DNA of 41,132 bases, taken from Hespellia sp. (GTDB lineage Bacteria > Bacillota > Clostridia > Lachnospirales > Lachnospiraceae). The position numbers were made by a program, and so were the translations under genes. Numbering within the stretch: position 1 is the stretch's first letter; the number at the start of each line of letters is the position of its first letter. The stretch is taken from NCBI GenBank assembly GCA_028694105.1, contig JAQUUC010000034.1, positions 1 through 41,132 on the forward strand, given 5' to 3'. Positions 14,593 through 23,146 of this stretch are shown piece after piece. The notes under the pieces are model-generated. The model ran no database searches. It was not told where the DNA came from and saw only the letters and a program-made list of their open reading frames with translations.

Positions 14593-16845
14593 TTACATGT
14601 GATCGTGGAATGTTCTTGAAATAACGTCCATCTGCTGTTCTCTTGTTAAGTCAATGAATTTAACAGCATATCCAGATACACGGATTGTAAAGTTAGCATA
14701 TTCTGGCTTCTCTGGGTGTTCCATCGCATCCTCAAGTAATTCTTTACCGAATACGTTTACGTTTAAGTGATGTGGTCCCTGACCAAAGTAACCGTCCAAT
14801 ACATTTACAAGGTTTCCAACACGCTCTTCTTCATTGTGTCCAAGTGCGTCTGGGTTGATTGTCTGTGTATTAGAGATACCATCTAAAGCTTCCTCATATG
14901 GAAGTTTTGCAACAGAGTTGAGTGATGCTAATAAACCATTCTGCTCTGCTCCGTAAGATGGGTTAGCTCCCGGTGCTAATGGAGCGCCTGCTTTACGTCC
15001 ATCCGGAAGAGCCCCTGTAAACTTACCATATACAACGTTTGATGTAATTGTAAGGATTGATGTTGTTGGCTCTGAATCACGGTATGTATGGCATTTTCTT
15101 AATTTGTGCATGAATGTACGAAGTAACCAAACGGCGATTTCATCTGCGCGGTCATCATCGTTACCGTATCTTGGGAAGTCTCCTTCCGTCTCGAAATCAA
15201 CTGCAAGACCATCTTCGTCACGGATTGCTTTTACTTTTGCATATTTGATAGCACTGAGTGAATCTACTACGTGAGAGAATCCAGCAATACCTGTAGCAAA
15301 TGTACGTCTTACATCTGTGTCGATCAGAGCCATCTCTGCTGATTCATAGTAGTATTTGTCATGCATGTAATGAATCATGTTCAGTGTATCTACATATAAC
15401 TTAGATAACCATTCCATCATGCGGTCAAAGCTTTCCATAACTTCATCATAGTCTAAATATTCAGAAGAAACTGGTTTGTAAGCTGGTCCTACCTGCTCTC
15501 TGTTCTTCACATCAACACCACCGTTGATAGCGTAAAGTAAGCATTTTGCAAGGTTTGCACGAGCGCCGAAGAACTGAATCTCTTTACCTGTCTGTGTAGC
15601 TGATACACAACAGCAGATTGAGTAATCATCACCCCATACCGGACGCATAACATCATCATTTTCATACTGGATCGAACTTGTCTTAACTGAAATGTCAGCT
15701 ACGAACTTCTTGAAGTTCTCTGGAAGAGCTGGTGTATATAATACAGTTAAGTTTGGCTCCGGTGAAGGTCCCATGTTTACTAATGTGTGTAAGAAACGGT
15801 AGTCTGTCTTAGTAACCATTGAACGTCCGTCCATTCCAAGTCCACCAACTTCAAGAGTAGCCCATGTCGGGTCACCAGAGAATAACTGGTTGTATGATGG
15901 AATACGAGCAAATTTAACCATACGGAATTTCATTACCATGTGGTCAATTAATTCCTGAGCCTGAGCTTCTGTCAGAATTCCTGCTGCGATATCTTTCTGA
16001 ATATAGATATCAAGGAATGTTGATACACGACCAACTGACATAGCTGCACCGTTCTGAGTTTTGATTGCTGCAAGGTATCCGAAGTATAACCACTGAGCTG
16101 CTTCTTTTGCATTCTTAGCAGGCTCTGAGATATCAAATCCGTATGCTGCTGCCATCTCTTTCATTTGCTGAAGGGCACGAATCTGCTCTGCAACTTCTTC
16201 ACGCAGACGGAAATCTGTACCTTTCATGCCATGACGCTCGAAAATCTCTTTGTCTTTCTTCTTTGATTCAATTAAGAAATCAATTCCGTAAAGAGCTACA
16301 CGGCGGTAGTCACCTACGATACGGCCTCTTCCGTATGTATCCGGAAGACCTGTAATAATATGGCTGTGACGAGCTTTCTTCATCTCATCTGTGTAGATAT
16401 CAAATACAGCCTGATTATGTGTTTTGTGATATTTTGTAAAGATTTCATGTAATTTAGGGCTTGGCTCATAACCGTATGTTGTACAAGCCTGCTCTGCCAT
16501 CTTAATTCCACCGTAAGGCATGAATGCTCTCTTTAAAGGTTTGTCAGTCTGAAGACCTACAATCTGCTCTAAATCTTTCATGCTCTCATCAATATATCCA
16601 GCGCCATATGCTGTTAAACCAGATACGACCTCTGTTTCCATATCAAGAACTCCGCCTTTTGCTCTTTCTTCTTTCTGAAGTTCCTGTAATTTGCCCCATA
16701 ATTTGTCTGTTGCTTCTGTCGGTCCCTCTAAGAATGATTCGTCTCCATCGTAAGGTGTGTAATTCTTCTGAATGAATTCTCTTACGTTGATCTCTTCTTT
16801 CCAGAGTCTGCCTTCAAATCCCTGCCATTGCTGAAATTCTGCCAT
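14593..16845 (-). CDS. pflB: Formate C-acetyltransferase (pyruvate formate-lyase)
   Basis: 750 residues from the ATG at 16845, with AGGAGG 10 nt upstream. The start at [20 protein letters not shown] is typical; a longer frame runs into the leader and is rejected. The active-site cysteine pair lies within a triple Cys411-413 (ICCCVSATQ), and the C-terminal RVSGYAVKF places the radical-bearing Gly at 725. The enzyme cleaves pyruvate with CoA to acetyl-CoA and formate in anaerobic fermentation. Its length matches PFL proper (about 740-760 residues), rather than glycerol or choline lyases (about 790-850). It is followed by its activase gene. The ~110-nt leader starts with a stem-loop that may control or stabilise the mRNA. 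Confidence 0.96.
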   Translation of the reverse strand: MAEFQQWQGFEGRLWKEEINVREFIQKNYTPYDGDESFLEGPTEATDKLWGKLQELQKEERAKGGVLDMETEVVSGLTAYGAGYIDESMKDLEQIVGLQTDKPLKRAFMPYGGIKMAEQACTTYGYEPSPKLHEIFTKYHKTHNQAVFDIYTDEMKKARHSHIITGLPDTYGRGRIVGDYRRVALYGIDFLIESKKKDKEIFERHGMKGTDFRLREEVAEQIRALQQMKEMAAAYGFDISEPAKNAKEAAQWLYFGYLAAIKTQNGAAMSVGRVSTFLDIYIQKDIAAGILTEAQAQELIDHMVMKFRMVKFARIPSYNQLFSGDPTWATLEVGGLGMDGRSMVTKTDYRFLHTLVNMGPSPEPNLTVLYTPALPENFKKFVADISVKTSSIQYENDDVMRPVWGDDYSICCCVSATQTGKEIQFFGARANLAKCLLYAINGGVDVKNREQVGPAYKPVSSEYLDYDEVMESFDRMMEWLSKLYVDTLNMIHYMHDKYYYESAEMALIDTDVRRTFATGIAGFSHVVDSLSAIKYAKVKAIRDEDGLAVDFETEGDFPRYGNDDDRADEIAVWLLRTFMHKLRKCHTYRDSEPTTSILTITSNVVYGKFTGALPDGRKAGAPLAPGANPSYGAEQNGLLASLNSVAKLPYEEALDGISNTQTINPDALGHNEEERVGNLVNVLDGYFGQGPHHLNVNVFGKELLEDAMEHPEKPEYANFTIRVSGYAVKFIDLTREQQMDVISRTFHDHM

Positions 16846-16913
16846 GTTTAAAACCCTCCTATTTTCTCCGCACCACTTAAGGTACAATCTAAAAAGATAA
16901 TTAATATAGTAAA

Positions 16914-16955
16914 ATGCATGGTGTTAACAGTCGCTAACTGTCTCTCACCATGCAT
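16914..16955 (-). promoter_or_regulatory. Leader stem-loop of pflB
   Basis: ATGCATGGTG (16955 to 16946 on the minus strand) pairs perfectly with CACCATGCAT (16923 to 16914), and ACAGT/ACTGT pair inside. It would start at the very first bases of the pflB transcript and is followed by CATTTTACT. It could be a 5' stabiliser, an attenuator or a DNA operator. No Rex-type site is evident. Confidence 0.55.
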
Positions 16956-16984
16956 ACAATAACATGTTTTTCTCTTCCTTACAA
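16956..16984 (-). promoter_or_regulatory. pflB promoter
   Basis: Minus-strand -35 TTGTAA (16984 to 16979), 17-bp spacer, -10 TATTGT (16961 to 16956). It lies directly before the leader stem-loop and about 110 nt before the pflB start. Confidence 0.5.
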
Positions 16985-17080
16985 GAGCACTATGTGAAAT
17001 TTTTGTCATGTTTTGAATTTAGAACAATTCTCCCTAATTTCAGACAGATTTTGTACAAATTCTTGAACAACCCACATGGT

Positions 17081-18952
17081 TTATTTTGTCTTTAAAGCTC
17101 TCATGGCATTCAGGATCGCAATGACGGAAACACCTACATCCGCAAAGACTGCTTCCCACATATTCGCCATTCCAAGAGCCCCCATCAATAACACAACTGC
17201 TTTTACAGCAAGGGCAAACACAATATTCTGCTTTACGATTTTAAGCGTCTTTCTGGATATTTTAACAATCGATGCGATCTTGCCGATATCATCGTCCATC
17301 AGTACCACATCTGCCGCTTCAATCGCGGCATCGGAGCCCATGCTGCCCATTGCGATTCCGATGTCCGCTCTTGTCAGAACCGGTGCATCATTGATACCGT
17401 CTCCGACAAATGCCGTCTTTTCTTTTCCGATTTCTGCATGAAGCAGTTTTTCAACTTCGGAAACCTTGTCCCCCGGAAGTAGCTCTGCATGAACCTCGTC
17501 TATTCCCAGTTCTTTTGCAACTGCTTCTGCTGCCTCTTTACGGTCTCCGGTCAGCATAACACATTTTCTGACCCCGGCATGCTTCATATTGGAAATTGCT
17601 TCTTTTGCGCCGTCTTTGATGGTATCTGAAATGACGATCGAGCCTGCAAATTCACCATTTTGTGCTACATAGATGATGGTACCCATCTGATTACATCTCT
17701 GAAACGAAATGTGCTTCGTTTTCATCAGTTTTTCATTTCCAATCAGGATATCATTTCCATCCACGAACACATGAATTCCATGTCCTGCCACTTCTGAGCT
17801 TTCTGTGACACGGTTCATATCAATGGAGCTTCCATAAGCCTCCTTGATGGATCCGGCAATCGGGTGATTCGAATAGCCTTCTGCGCAAGCTGCGATTTCA
17901 AGCAGCTTTTCTGTTGTCATGCCCACCGGATAAATGCCTGCAACCTTGAACTCACCCTTTGTCAGTGTTCCCGTCTTGTCAAAAACAATTGTTGTCATCT
18001 CTGAAACAGCCTCTAAAAAGTTGCTTCCTTTCACAAGAACGCCAATCTTCGATGCGGCTCCAATGCCGCCGAAGAAACCGAGCGGCACGGAAATCACGAG
18101 TGCACACGGGCATGAAATTACAAGAAAGATACATGCTCTCTGGATCCAGTCCGTCCATCCGCCTCCTAACACCAGCGGCGGGATAATCGCAAGCAGTACT
18201 GCGCCGATTGTGACGACCGGTGTATAATATTTCGCAAATCTGGTAATGAAATTCTCAACCTTTGCCTTTTTACTGCTCGCATTTTCAACTAATTCAAGAA
18301 TCTTCGCAACGGTAGAATCATCAAACTCTTTTGTCGTGCGGACCTTCAGTGTACCGCTTCCATTGACACATCCACTGATGATATCATCACCGGCAGCCGC
18401 TCTTCTGGGAACTGATTCCCCGGTCAGTGCCGCTGTATCAATGAGGGATTCTCCCTCCACAACAACGCCGTCAAGTGGAATTCTCTCCCCCGGCTTCACG
18501 ATGATAATGCTTCCGATCTCTACCTCCTCAGGATCCACTTCTTTCAATTCTCCATCCGCTTCTATGTTCGCGTATTCCGGACAGATATCCATCATATCGG
18601 AAATGGACTGACGGGATTTTCCAACCGCATATCCCTGAAACAGTTCGCCGACCTGATAGAACAGCATAACCGCCACACCTTCCGAGTATTCGCCAACACC
18701 GAAAGCTCCGAACGTGGCAATCATCATCAGAAAGTTCTCATCAAACACCTGTCCGTGACTGATGTTAACGACTGCTTTTTTGATAATGTCGTATCCGATA
18801 ATCAGATACGGAACGAGGTATATCACAAAAAGAAGATACCACGTGTCCTTCATTCCCTCCAGCTGGCCGGTATGCTCACAAACCATCAATATCGCAAATA
18901 TAACGGCTGTTATGATAATTCTGCTTAATACTTTTTTCTGCTTTTTCGTCAT
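17081..18952 (-). CDS. cadA: Zn/Cd/Pb-exporting P1B-type ATPase
   Basis: 623 residues from the ATG at 18952, with GGAG upstream. It shows the transmembrane metal motif CPC (Cys281-Pro-Cys283 in SCPCALVISVPLGFFGG), the phosphorylated Asp325 in DKTGTLT, LTGESVP, MLTGDRKEAA and GDGINDAPVL. The last helices contain KQNIVFALAVKAVVLLMG and DVGVSVIAILNAMR, with the Asn/Lys/Asp-Gly pattern of the Zn/Cd/Pb class (P1B-2). The usual N-terminal heavy-metal-binding domain is missing from this protein and is encoded as the separate small gene 22 nt upstream. It pumps divalent metal out of the cytosol. It is the last gene of an ArsR-controlled operon. ZntA/CadA-like; the exact metal cannot be read from sequence. 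Confidence 0.92.
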   Translation of the reverse strand: MTKKQKKVLSRIIITAVIFAILMVCEHTGQLEGMKDTWYLLFVIYLVPYLIIGYDIIKKAVVNISHGQVFDENFLMMIATFGAFGVGEYSEGVAVMLFYQVGELFQGYAVGKSRQSISDMMDICPEYANIEADGELKEVDPEEVEIGSIIIVKPGERIPLDGVVVEGESLIDTAALTGESVPRRAAAGDDIISGCVNGSGTLKVRTTKEFDDSTVAKILELVENASSKKAKVENFITRFAKYYTPVVTIGAVLLAIIPPLVLGGGWTDWIQRACIFLVISCPCALVISVPLGFFGGIGAASKIGVLVKGSNFLEAVSEMTTIVFDKTGTLTKGEFKVAGIYPVGMTTEKLLEIAACAEGYSNHPIAGSIKEAYGSSIDMNRVTESSEVAGHGIHVFVDGNDILIGNEKLMKTKHISFQRCNQMGTIIYVAQNGEFAGSIVISDTIKDGAKEAISNMKHAGVRKCVMLTGDRKEAAEAVAKELGIDEVHAELLPGDKVSEVEKLLHAEIGKEKTAFVGDGINDAPVLTRADIGIAMGSMGSDAAIEAADVVLMDDDIGKIASIVKISRKTLKIVKQNIVFALAVKAVVLLMGALGMANMWEAVFADVGVSVIAILNAMRALKTK

Positions 18953-18974
18953 CTTGTCATCTCCAAATTGGCAA

Positions 18975-19193
18975 TTACATCAAAATTGTGCAGTCCGGTT
19001 CTACTTTCGCACATGCAGCTTTTGCTTTTTCCAGCACCGCTTCAAACTTATCATCATCTGCTTCTAACATCAGTTTCTGTGTCATAAAGCTTACGCTCGC
19101 ATCCTTCACACCATCGATTTTTTTGATTGCCTCTTCCATCTTCGCTGCACAGTTTGCACAATCCAAATCCTGTAATTTAAATTTTTTCTTCAT
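18975..19193 (-). CDS. Free-standing heavy-metal-associated (HMA) domain protein
   Basis: 72 residues from the ATG at 19193. It is essentially one ferredoxin-like HMA domain with the metal site LDCANCAAKMEEA (Cys12, Cys15). The Asp-Cys-Ala-Asn-Cys form is characteristic of the N-terminal domain of ZntA/CadA ATPases rather than of copper chaperones (MxCxxC). It ends in a short acidic/Cys tail (CAKVEPDCTILM). The gene sits between the ArsR regulator and the ATPase, 22 nt from the latter, so it supplies in trans the domain the ATPase lacks. It could deliver metal to the pump or regulate it. The split is inferred from adjacency and lengths. Confidence 0.9.
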   Translation of the reverse strand: MKKKFKLQDLDCANCAAKMEEAIKKIDGVKDASVSFMTQKLMLEADDDKFEAVLEKAKAACAKVEPDCTILM

Positions 19194-19228
19194 AATATAA
19201 TCCTCTTTTCTTTATTTTTATGCTGTTA

Positions 19229-19588
19229 TCATTCTTCAATATGGTCCCGCCCCTGAGCAATAATGGTTCTTACATGCCCATCTGCAAGGGAATAGAACAC
19301 TGACTTTCCTTCTCTGCGGCTCTTTACCAGCTTCGACTGCTTTAGAATCTTAAGCTGATGTGAAATCGCCGACTGTGTCATATTCAGTGTGTCTGCAATA
19401 TCACACACGCACACCTCCGCTTCAAATAGAACAAACAGAATACGGATTCTCGTTGAATCACCGAACACCTTAAAAAGTTCTGCCAGATCATACAACTCAT
19501 CTTCATCCGGCATCTGCGCATTCACAATCTGAATCAAATCCTCATGTCTGCAATGCTGGTCGCAGTGTTCTACATCATTAATTGCCAT
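19229..19588 (-). CDS. ArsR/SmtB-family metal-responsive repressor
   Basis: 119 residues from the ATG at 19588, preceded by ATAGGAGG; the longer frame from 19648 covers the operator and is rejected. The winged-helix core is LAELFKVFGDSTRIRILFVL, then the recognition helix TQSAISHQLKILKQSKLV and the wing SRREGKSVFYSL. EVCVCDIAD (Cys60, Cys62, Asp63) is the ELCVCD-type metal site of CadC/CmtR-like repressors. The N-terminal cysteines and histidines (HCDQHCRHED) may complete a second site. It is predicted to repress its own operon with the HMA protein and ATPase until Cd, Pb or Zn binds. A matching inverted repeat overlies its promoter region. Confidence 0.92.
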   Translation of the reverse strand: MAINDVEHCDQHCRHEDLIQIVNAQMPDEDELYDLAELFKVFGDSTRIRILFVLFEAEVCVCDIADTLNMTQSAISHQLKILKQSKLVKSRREGKSVFYSLADGHVRTIIAQGRDHIEE

Positions 19589-19613
19589 TCGTCTACCTCC
19601 TATCGTCTTTTCA

Positions 19614-19631
19614 TATGAGCATTTGTTCATA
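19614..19631. promoter_or_regulatory. ArsR/SmtB-type operator
   Basis: TATGAGCA and TGTTCATA form an imperfect 8-2-8 inverted repeat (19614-19631, one mismatch), like the ATGAACA...TGTTCAT sites of this repressor family. A further GTTCAT lies at 19633-19638. The repeat lies between the -10 region and the ArsR ribosome binding site. Confidence 0.65.
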
Positions 19632-19636
19632 CGTTC

Positions 19637-19665
19637 ATTATGATACAACTATTTTGATTTGTCAA
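19637..19665 (-). promoter_or_regulatory. Promoter of the metal-resistance operon
   Basis: Minus-strand consensus -35 TTGACA (19665 to 19660), 17-bp spacer, -10 CATAAT (19642 to 19637). The operator starts 6 bp downstream of the -10. Confidence 0.7.
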
Positions 19666-19697
19666 TATATAATCTTCATTTTTTTGAATAGCCCGTG

Positions 19698-22289
19698 TTA
19701 AATGGCTACCCTGTTTTTCCCTGCACCTTTTGCTTTATAAAGAGCGATATCCGCTTCCTGATACAGACTATTGAAACTAGAATTGTCTGCATTGGACAAT
19801 GCGACACCAATCGAGACCTCCAGCCCTTTTTCTGTGCCGTCAAGTACTTTCTTGTTAATCACTTTCATTAATGCACTGCATTTGTTCAGCACGACCTGCA
19901 GAGATGGTACGTCCGCCATGAATACGCCGAACTCATCTCCTCCCAGTCTTGCCACAATGTCGTTTGACCTGAAAAAATCCTGAAGTGAATTGGATACATC
20001 GAGCAATGCTCTGTCTCCGGTCTTATGTCCCATTGAATCGTTAATTTCTTTAAAGTTATCTACATCTATCATCAAAAATGCATGCGTCTTCTCCCGCTCC
20101 TCCGCGAGAATCTGGTTCACCATCTTCTCTGCGCTTGCGCGGTTGTAAATTCCGGTCAGGGAATCCTCTCTCGCGATTTTGATTGCCCGGCTGTATTCTT
20201 TGAATATCTGGCGGAAACGATTGTGCCCTGCAAGCACATTATCCACACGTTTTCGGATCACCTCCGGAATAAACGGCTTTGTTATATAATCATCTGCACC
20301 CATCGCAAGTGTCTTTACCTGCATCTGCGGAGATTCATCCACTGTGAAAATGATAATCGGAATATCAGCCATCTCAGAATGGCTTTTCTTATATTCCAGA
20401 AACGCTTCTCCATCCGTCACCGACATCTGCATATCCAGAATAATGATATCAACGGCGCCTCGACAGGCATTAATCCGGTCGATGGCTTCGCGTCCGTTTG
20501 ATGCTATTTGAATCTCATAGCTGTCTCCGAAGATTTCCCGAAGCATCATACGGTTCAGCTCACCAGAATCAACAATCAGCATCCTGCGGACATATTCCTG
20601 CTGTTGTGTCAGAACTGCCTGATATTTCTTTACAGTCTCTTCATAGACTTCCACAGGCATCGGTTTTGCAAAACAAAATCCCTGCACATATTCGCATCCG
20701 GTACTGCGCAGAAACTCCACCTGTTCTGTTGACTCCACACCTTCTGCAATCACCGGAATATTGAGCCACTTTGCCATTCGAATCACAGAAGATATAATGC
20801 TCTCACTTCTTCCCGGTATTTTTGCTTTTTCAAAAAATTTCATATCAATTTTCAGAATATCAATGTCAATATCTTTGAGGATATTAAGTGAGGAATAGCC
20901 ACTGCCAAAATCATCCATCAGCATTACAAAACCGAACTCATGAAACCGGTCAATCGTCTCCTGAATCATCAGTGGTGTATCTGTGTAGGCGCTCTCTGTG
21001 ATTTCAATATGAAGTAATTCATGAGGCACCTCATATTTATCTGCAAGTTCGCAGATATTCTCTACTAAATATGGATTATATAAATTATTTCTTGATACAT
21101 TGACTGACACAGGGAACGGCTCTCTTCCCTCCTGAATCCACCGGTGCAAAAGTCTGCAGGTATGCTCCCACATGTAATAATCCAGCTTTTCAATAAATCC
21201 GTTCCGCTCAAAAACCGGAATGAATTCCCCCGGAGAAATCATTCCCTTCACCGGATGTTTCCAGCGCACCAGTGCTTCCGCTCCTGAAGGAGTATTCGTT
21301 GCCAGACTGAATTTCGGCTGAAGGTAAACTGCGAACTCTTCATTTGCAAGGGCTTCTGCCATCTCATTTACAATCTCCTGTTCACTGGTCAGATGCTCTC
21401 TTAAATCTTCTGTATAGACAGAATACGTGTTTACATAATTCCCCTTGATCTGCTTTGCCGCAAGATTTGCATTGTCAAGCATGATACTCACTGAAATATC
21501 ATGATTTGTAACCTTATATACACCAAAAGGAACCACCAGATTGAAGCGAATCTTAAATCGTTTGATTCTCTCCTGCATCTGCTGAATGTTCATCTCAATG
21601 TCGATATCTTTTTCATATCCGGTACAAAACGCAAACTCATCGGCCTCTATTCTGCCATACGTGATTTCCGTCTGTTCTTTTGCAAACTCGCGCAGTTCGT
21701 TTGCGATATGAATCAGAAGACTGTCTCCTGCTTCACTTCCATAATAAGAATTAATCAAAGAGAACCGTTCTACGTCAAACCGCACAAGCACATACTTTTT
21801 GTCCGTATTTTTTCGGAGCAGCTCATCCGTCTCTTCAGCAAATTTACTGCGATTGTAAATTCCAGTCAGCACATCATAGTCACTGAGATAATGCAGCTGC
21901 TGAATTGCATGCAGTGTGCTCCTCTCAATCGCATTTTTCAGCCGAAATCGTATAATTTCTGCTTCATAAGGCTTTGTGACGAAATCCCATGCACCGCAGC
22001 GCAGTGCCTTTTTTTCATTTTCAGGGTCACTGCTTCCGGTTGATACAATGATCGGAAGACCGCGGTACCGTCTTTTTTTCTGAATCATTTCTAAGAATTC
22101 AAATCCATCCATCACCGGCATGACCAGATCCAACAGAACTGCAGATATCTTCTGGGTACGTCCATTTATCATTTCCAGTGCTGTTTTTCCATTATCTGCC
22201 TCAATCACATCATATTCCGAAGATAGTATCCTGCTTAAAATCTTCCGGTTAATCGCATTATCATCTACAACCAATACCAGTTTCTTCAT
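19698..22289 (-). CDS. c-di-GMP response regulator, REC-GGDEF-EAL-REC-GGDEF
   Basis: 863 residues from the ATG at 22289, with GAGGAAG upstream. A first receiver domain (1-120) has Asp9-Asp10, phospho-acceptor Asp54 and Lys in VTKPYE. A degenerate GGDEF follows (about 130-290; RIEADEF replaces GGDEF), then an EAL phosphodiesterase (about 310-560) with EALVRW, the SVNVSRN Asn, EITES, DDFGSG, KID and AEGVES all intact. A second receiver (about 575-690) has its Asp in ILDMQMS, but its first acidic pair is reduced to VDSG. The final GGDEF (about 700-863) is canonical (ARLGGDEFGVF). It should both make and break c-di-GMP under two phosphorylation inputs. No histidine kinase is adjacent. It is soluble, with no membrane segments. 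Confidence 0.92.
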   Translation of the reverse strand: MKKLVLVVDDNAINRKILSRILSSEYDVIEADNGKTALEMINGRTQKISAVLLDLVMPVMDGFEFLEMIQKKRRYRGLPIIVSTGSSDPENEKKALRCGAWDFVTKPYEAEIIRFRLKNAIERSTLHAIQQLHYLSDYDVLTGIYNRSKFAEETDELLRKNTDKKYVLVRFDVERFSLINSYYGSEAGDSLLIHIANELREFAKEQTEITYGRIEADEFAFCTGYEKDIDIEMNIQQMQERIKRFKIRFNLVVPFGVYKVTNHDISVSIMLDNANLAAKQIKGNYVNTYSVYTEDLREHLTSEQEIVNEMAEALANEEFAVYLQPKFSLATNTPSGAEALVRWKHPVKGMISPGEFIPVFERNGFIEKLDYYMWEHTCRLLHRWIQEGREPFPVSVNVSRNNLYNPYLVENICELADKYEVPHELLHIEITESAYTDTPLMIQETIDRFHEFGFVMLMDDFGSGYSSLNILKDIDIDILKIDMKFFEKAKIPGRSESIISSVIRMAKWLNIPVIAEGVESTEQVEFLRSTGCEYVQGFCFAKPMPVEVYEETVKKYQAVLTQQQEYVRRMLIVDSGELNRMMLREIFGDSYEIQIASNGREAIDRINACRGAVDIIILDMQMSVTDGEAFLEYKKSHSEMADIPIIIFTVDESPQMQVKTLAMGADDYITKPFIPEVIRKRVDNVLAGHNRFRQIFKEYSRAIKIAREDSLTGIYNRASAEKMVNQILAEEREKTHAFLMIDVDNFKEINDSMGHKTGDRALLDVSNSLQDFFRSNDIVARLGGDEFGVFMADVPSLQVVLNKCSALMKVINKKVLDGTEKGLEVSIGVALSNADNSSFNSLYQEADIALYKAKGAGKNRVAI

Positions 22290-22357
22290 TCATCTTCCTC
22301 ATCTTGTATTTCTGTGAATTATCATTGTTTTCATTATACGAAAAATTTATATGAACC

Positions 22358-23017
22358 TCAAGTACGCTCTGAGCCCAGTTCCGAAAGAAGCTCTGTCGGT
22401 GATGAAACCATACATGCCGCACCGGATTTCACTAAAAATGCACGCTCCCGAAATCCCCAGTCAACAATAATGCTGTCCATATGTGCATTCTCTGCAGTCT
22501 GAATGTCCACTTCCGAATCTCCTACATAAACAGCATCTCCTGCATTCAGCCGGAATATACGCAGTGTTTCATTTACAGAGTCCGGTGCTGGTTTTTTTTG
22601 AATTCCTTCCCGTTCTCCGACCGCGAAATCAAACTGGTCTTTGAAATACTGCCGGCATAACACCTGAACTGCACGATCGGCTTTATTTGATACGACAGCA
22701 ATCTTACAGCCTTCCTTCTTCAGTGTCTGTAAAAGCTCTGGAATTCCATCGTATGGTTTGGTTTTGTCAGAACAGTGCTCCCCGTAATATGTTTTAAAAT
22801 CCTCAAACACCCGGTCCACCTCCGAGGCTGTCAGACCGATGGGCACAGCACGCTCTATCAGCAGACGGATTCCATTTCCCACAAAACTGCGCACCTCATC
22901 GATACTGCGCTCCGGATAATGATTCTGCTTTAATGCGGCATTCGTCGCATCTGTTAAATCTTCCAGTGTATCTAATATGGTTCCATCCAGATCAAAAATT
23001 ACTGCCTTATATCTCAT
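22358..23017 (-). CDS. HAD-family phosphatase, phosphoglycolate-phosphatase-like
   Basis: 219 residues from the ATG at 23017, with AGGAAG upstream. It starts with the HAD motif I FDLDGT (nucleophile Asp9, acid/base Asp11). The cap region SFVGNGIRLLIERAVP matches Gph/PpaX-like members, motif II is in VVSNKAD, the Lys is near KKPAPDS, and motif III is VYVGDSEVDIQTA. Such enzymes dephosphorylate small phosphoesters in the cytosol (2-phosphoglycolate, pyrophosphate or sugar phosphates), and specificity cannot be fixed by eye. It lies between the glucokinase and the c-di-GMP regulator on the same strand, 68 nt before the latter. Co-transcription is possible, but a stem-loop separates it from the glucokinase. 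Confidence 0.9.
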   Translation of the reverse strand: MRYKAVIFDLDGTILDTLEDLTDATNAALKQNHYPERSIDEVRSFVGNGIRLLIERAVPIGLTASEVDRVFEDFKTYYGEHCSDKTKPYDGIPELLQTLKKEGCKIAVVSNKADRAVQVLCRQYFKDQFDFAVGEREGIQKKPAPDSVNETLRIFRLNAGDAVYVGDSEVDIQTAENAHMDSIIVDWGFRERAFLVKSGAACMVSSPTELLSELGSERT

Positions 23018-23090
23018 TTTTTCGTCTTCCTCTCTCTTTTTCCGAAAAAATCCATCTTTTTCCCCTCGAATGCCCAGTCTTGCACGACGG

Positions 23091-23125
23091 ACAATAGTAG
23101 GGTGCCAAATGGCCCCTACTATTGT
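23091..23125 (-). terminator. Stem-loop after the glucokinase gene
   Basis: ACAATAGTAGG (23091-23101) pairs perfectly with CCTACTATTGT (23115-23125), with GCC/GGC continuing the stem toward an AAAT loop. On the minus strand it starts about 20 nt past the glucokinase stop. A T tract is lacking on both strands, so it may be an mRNA-stabilising or repeat-type hairpin rather than a terminator. Confidence 0.45.
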
Positions 23126-23146
23126 TTAAATGACATCTTATCTGCC

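Noticed and set aside
16846-17080. ZTP (pfl-motif) riboswitch or a Rex site upstream of pflB
   Set aside because: The conserved ZTP core segments are absent, and no TTGTTAA-N4-TTAACAA-like site is present. Only the stem-loop described above is supported.
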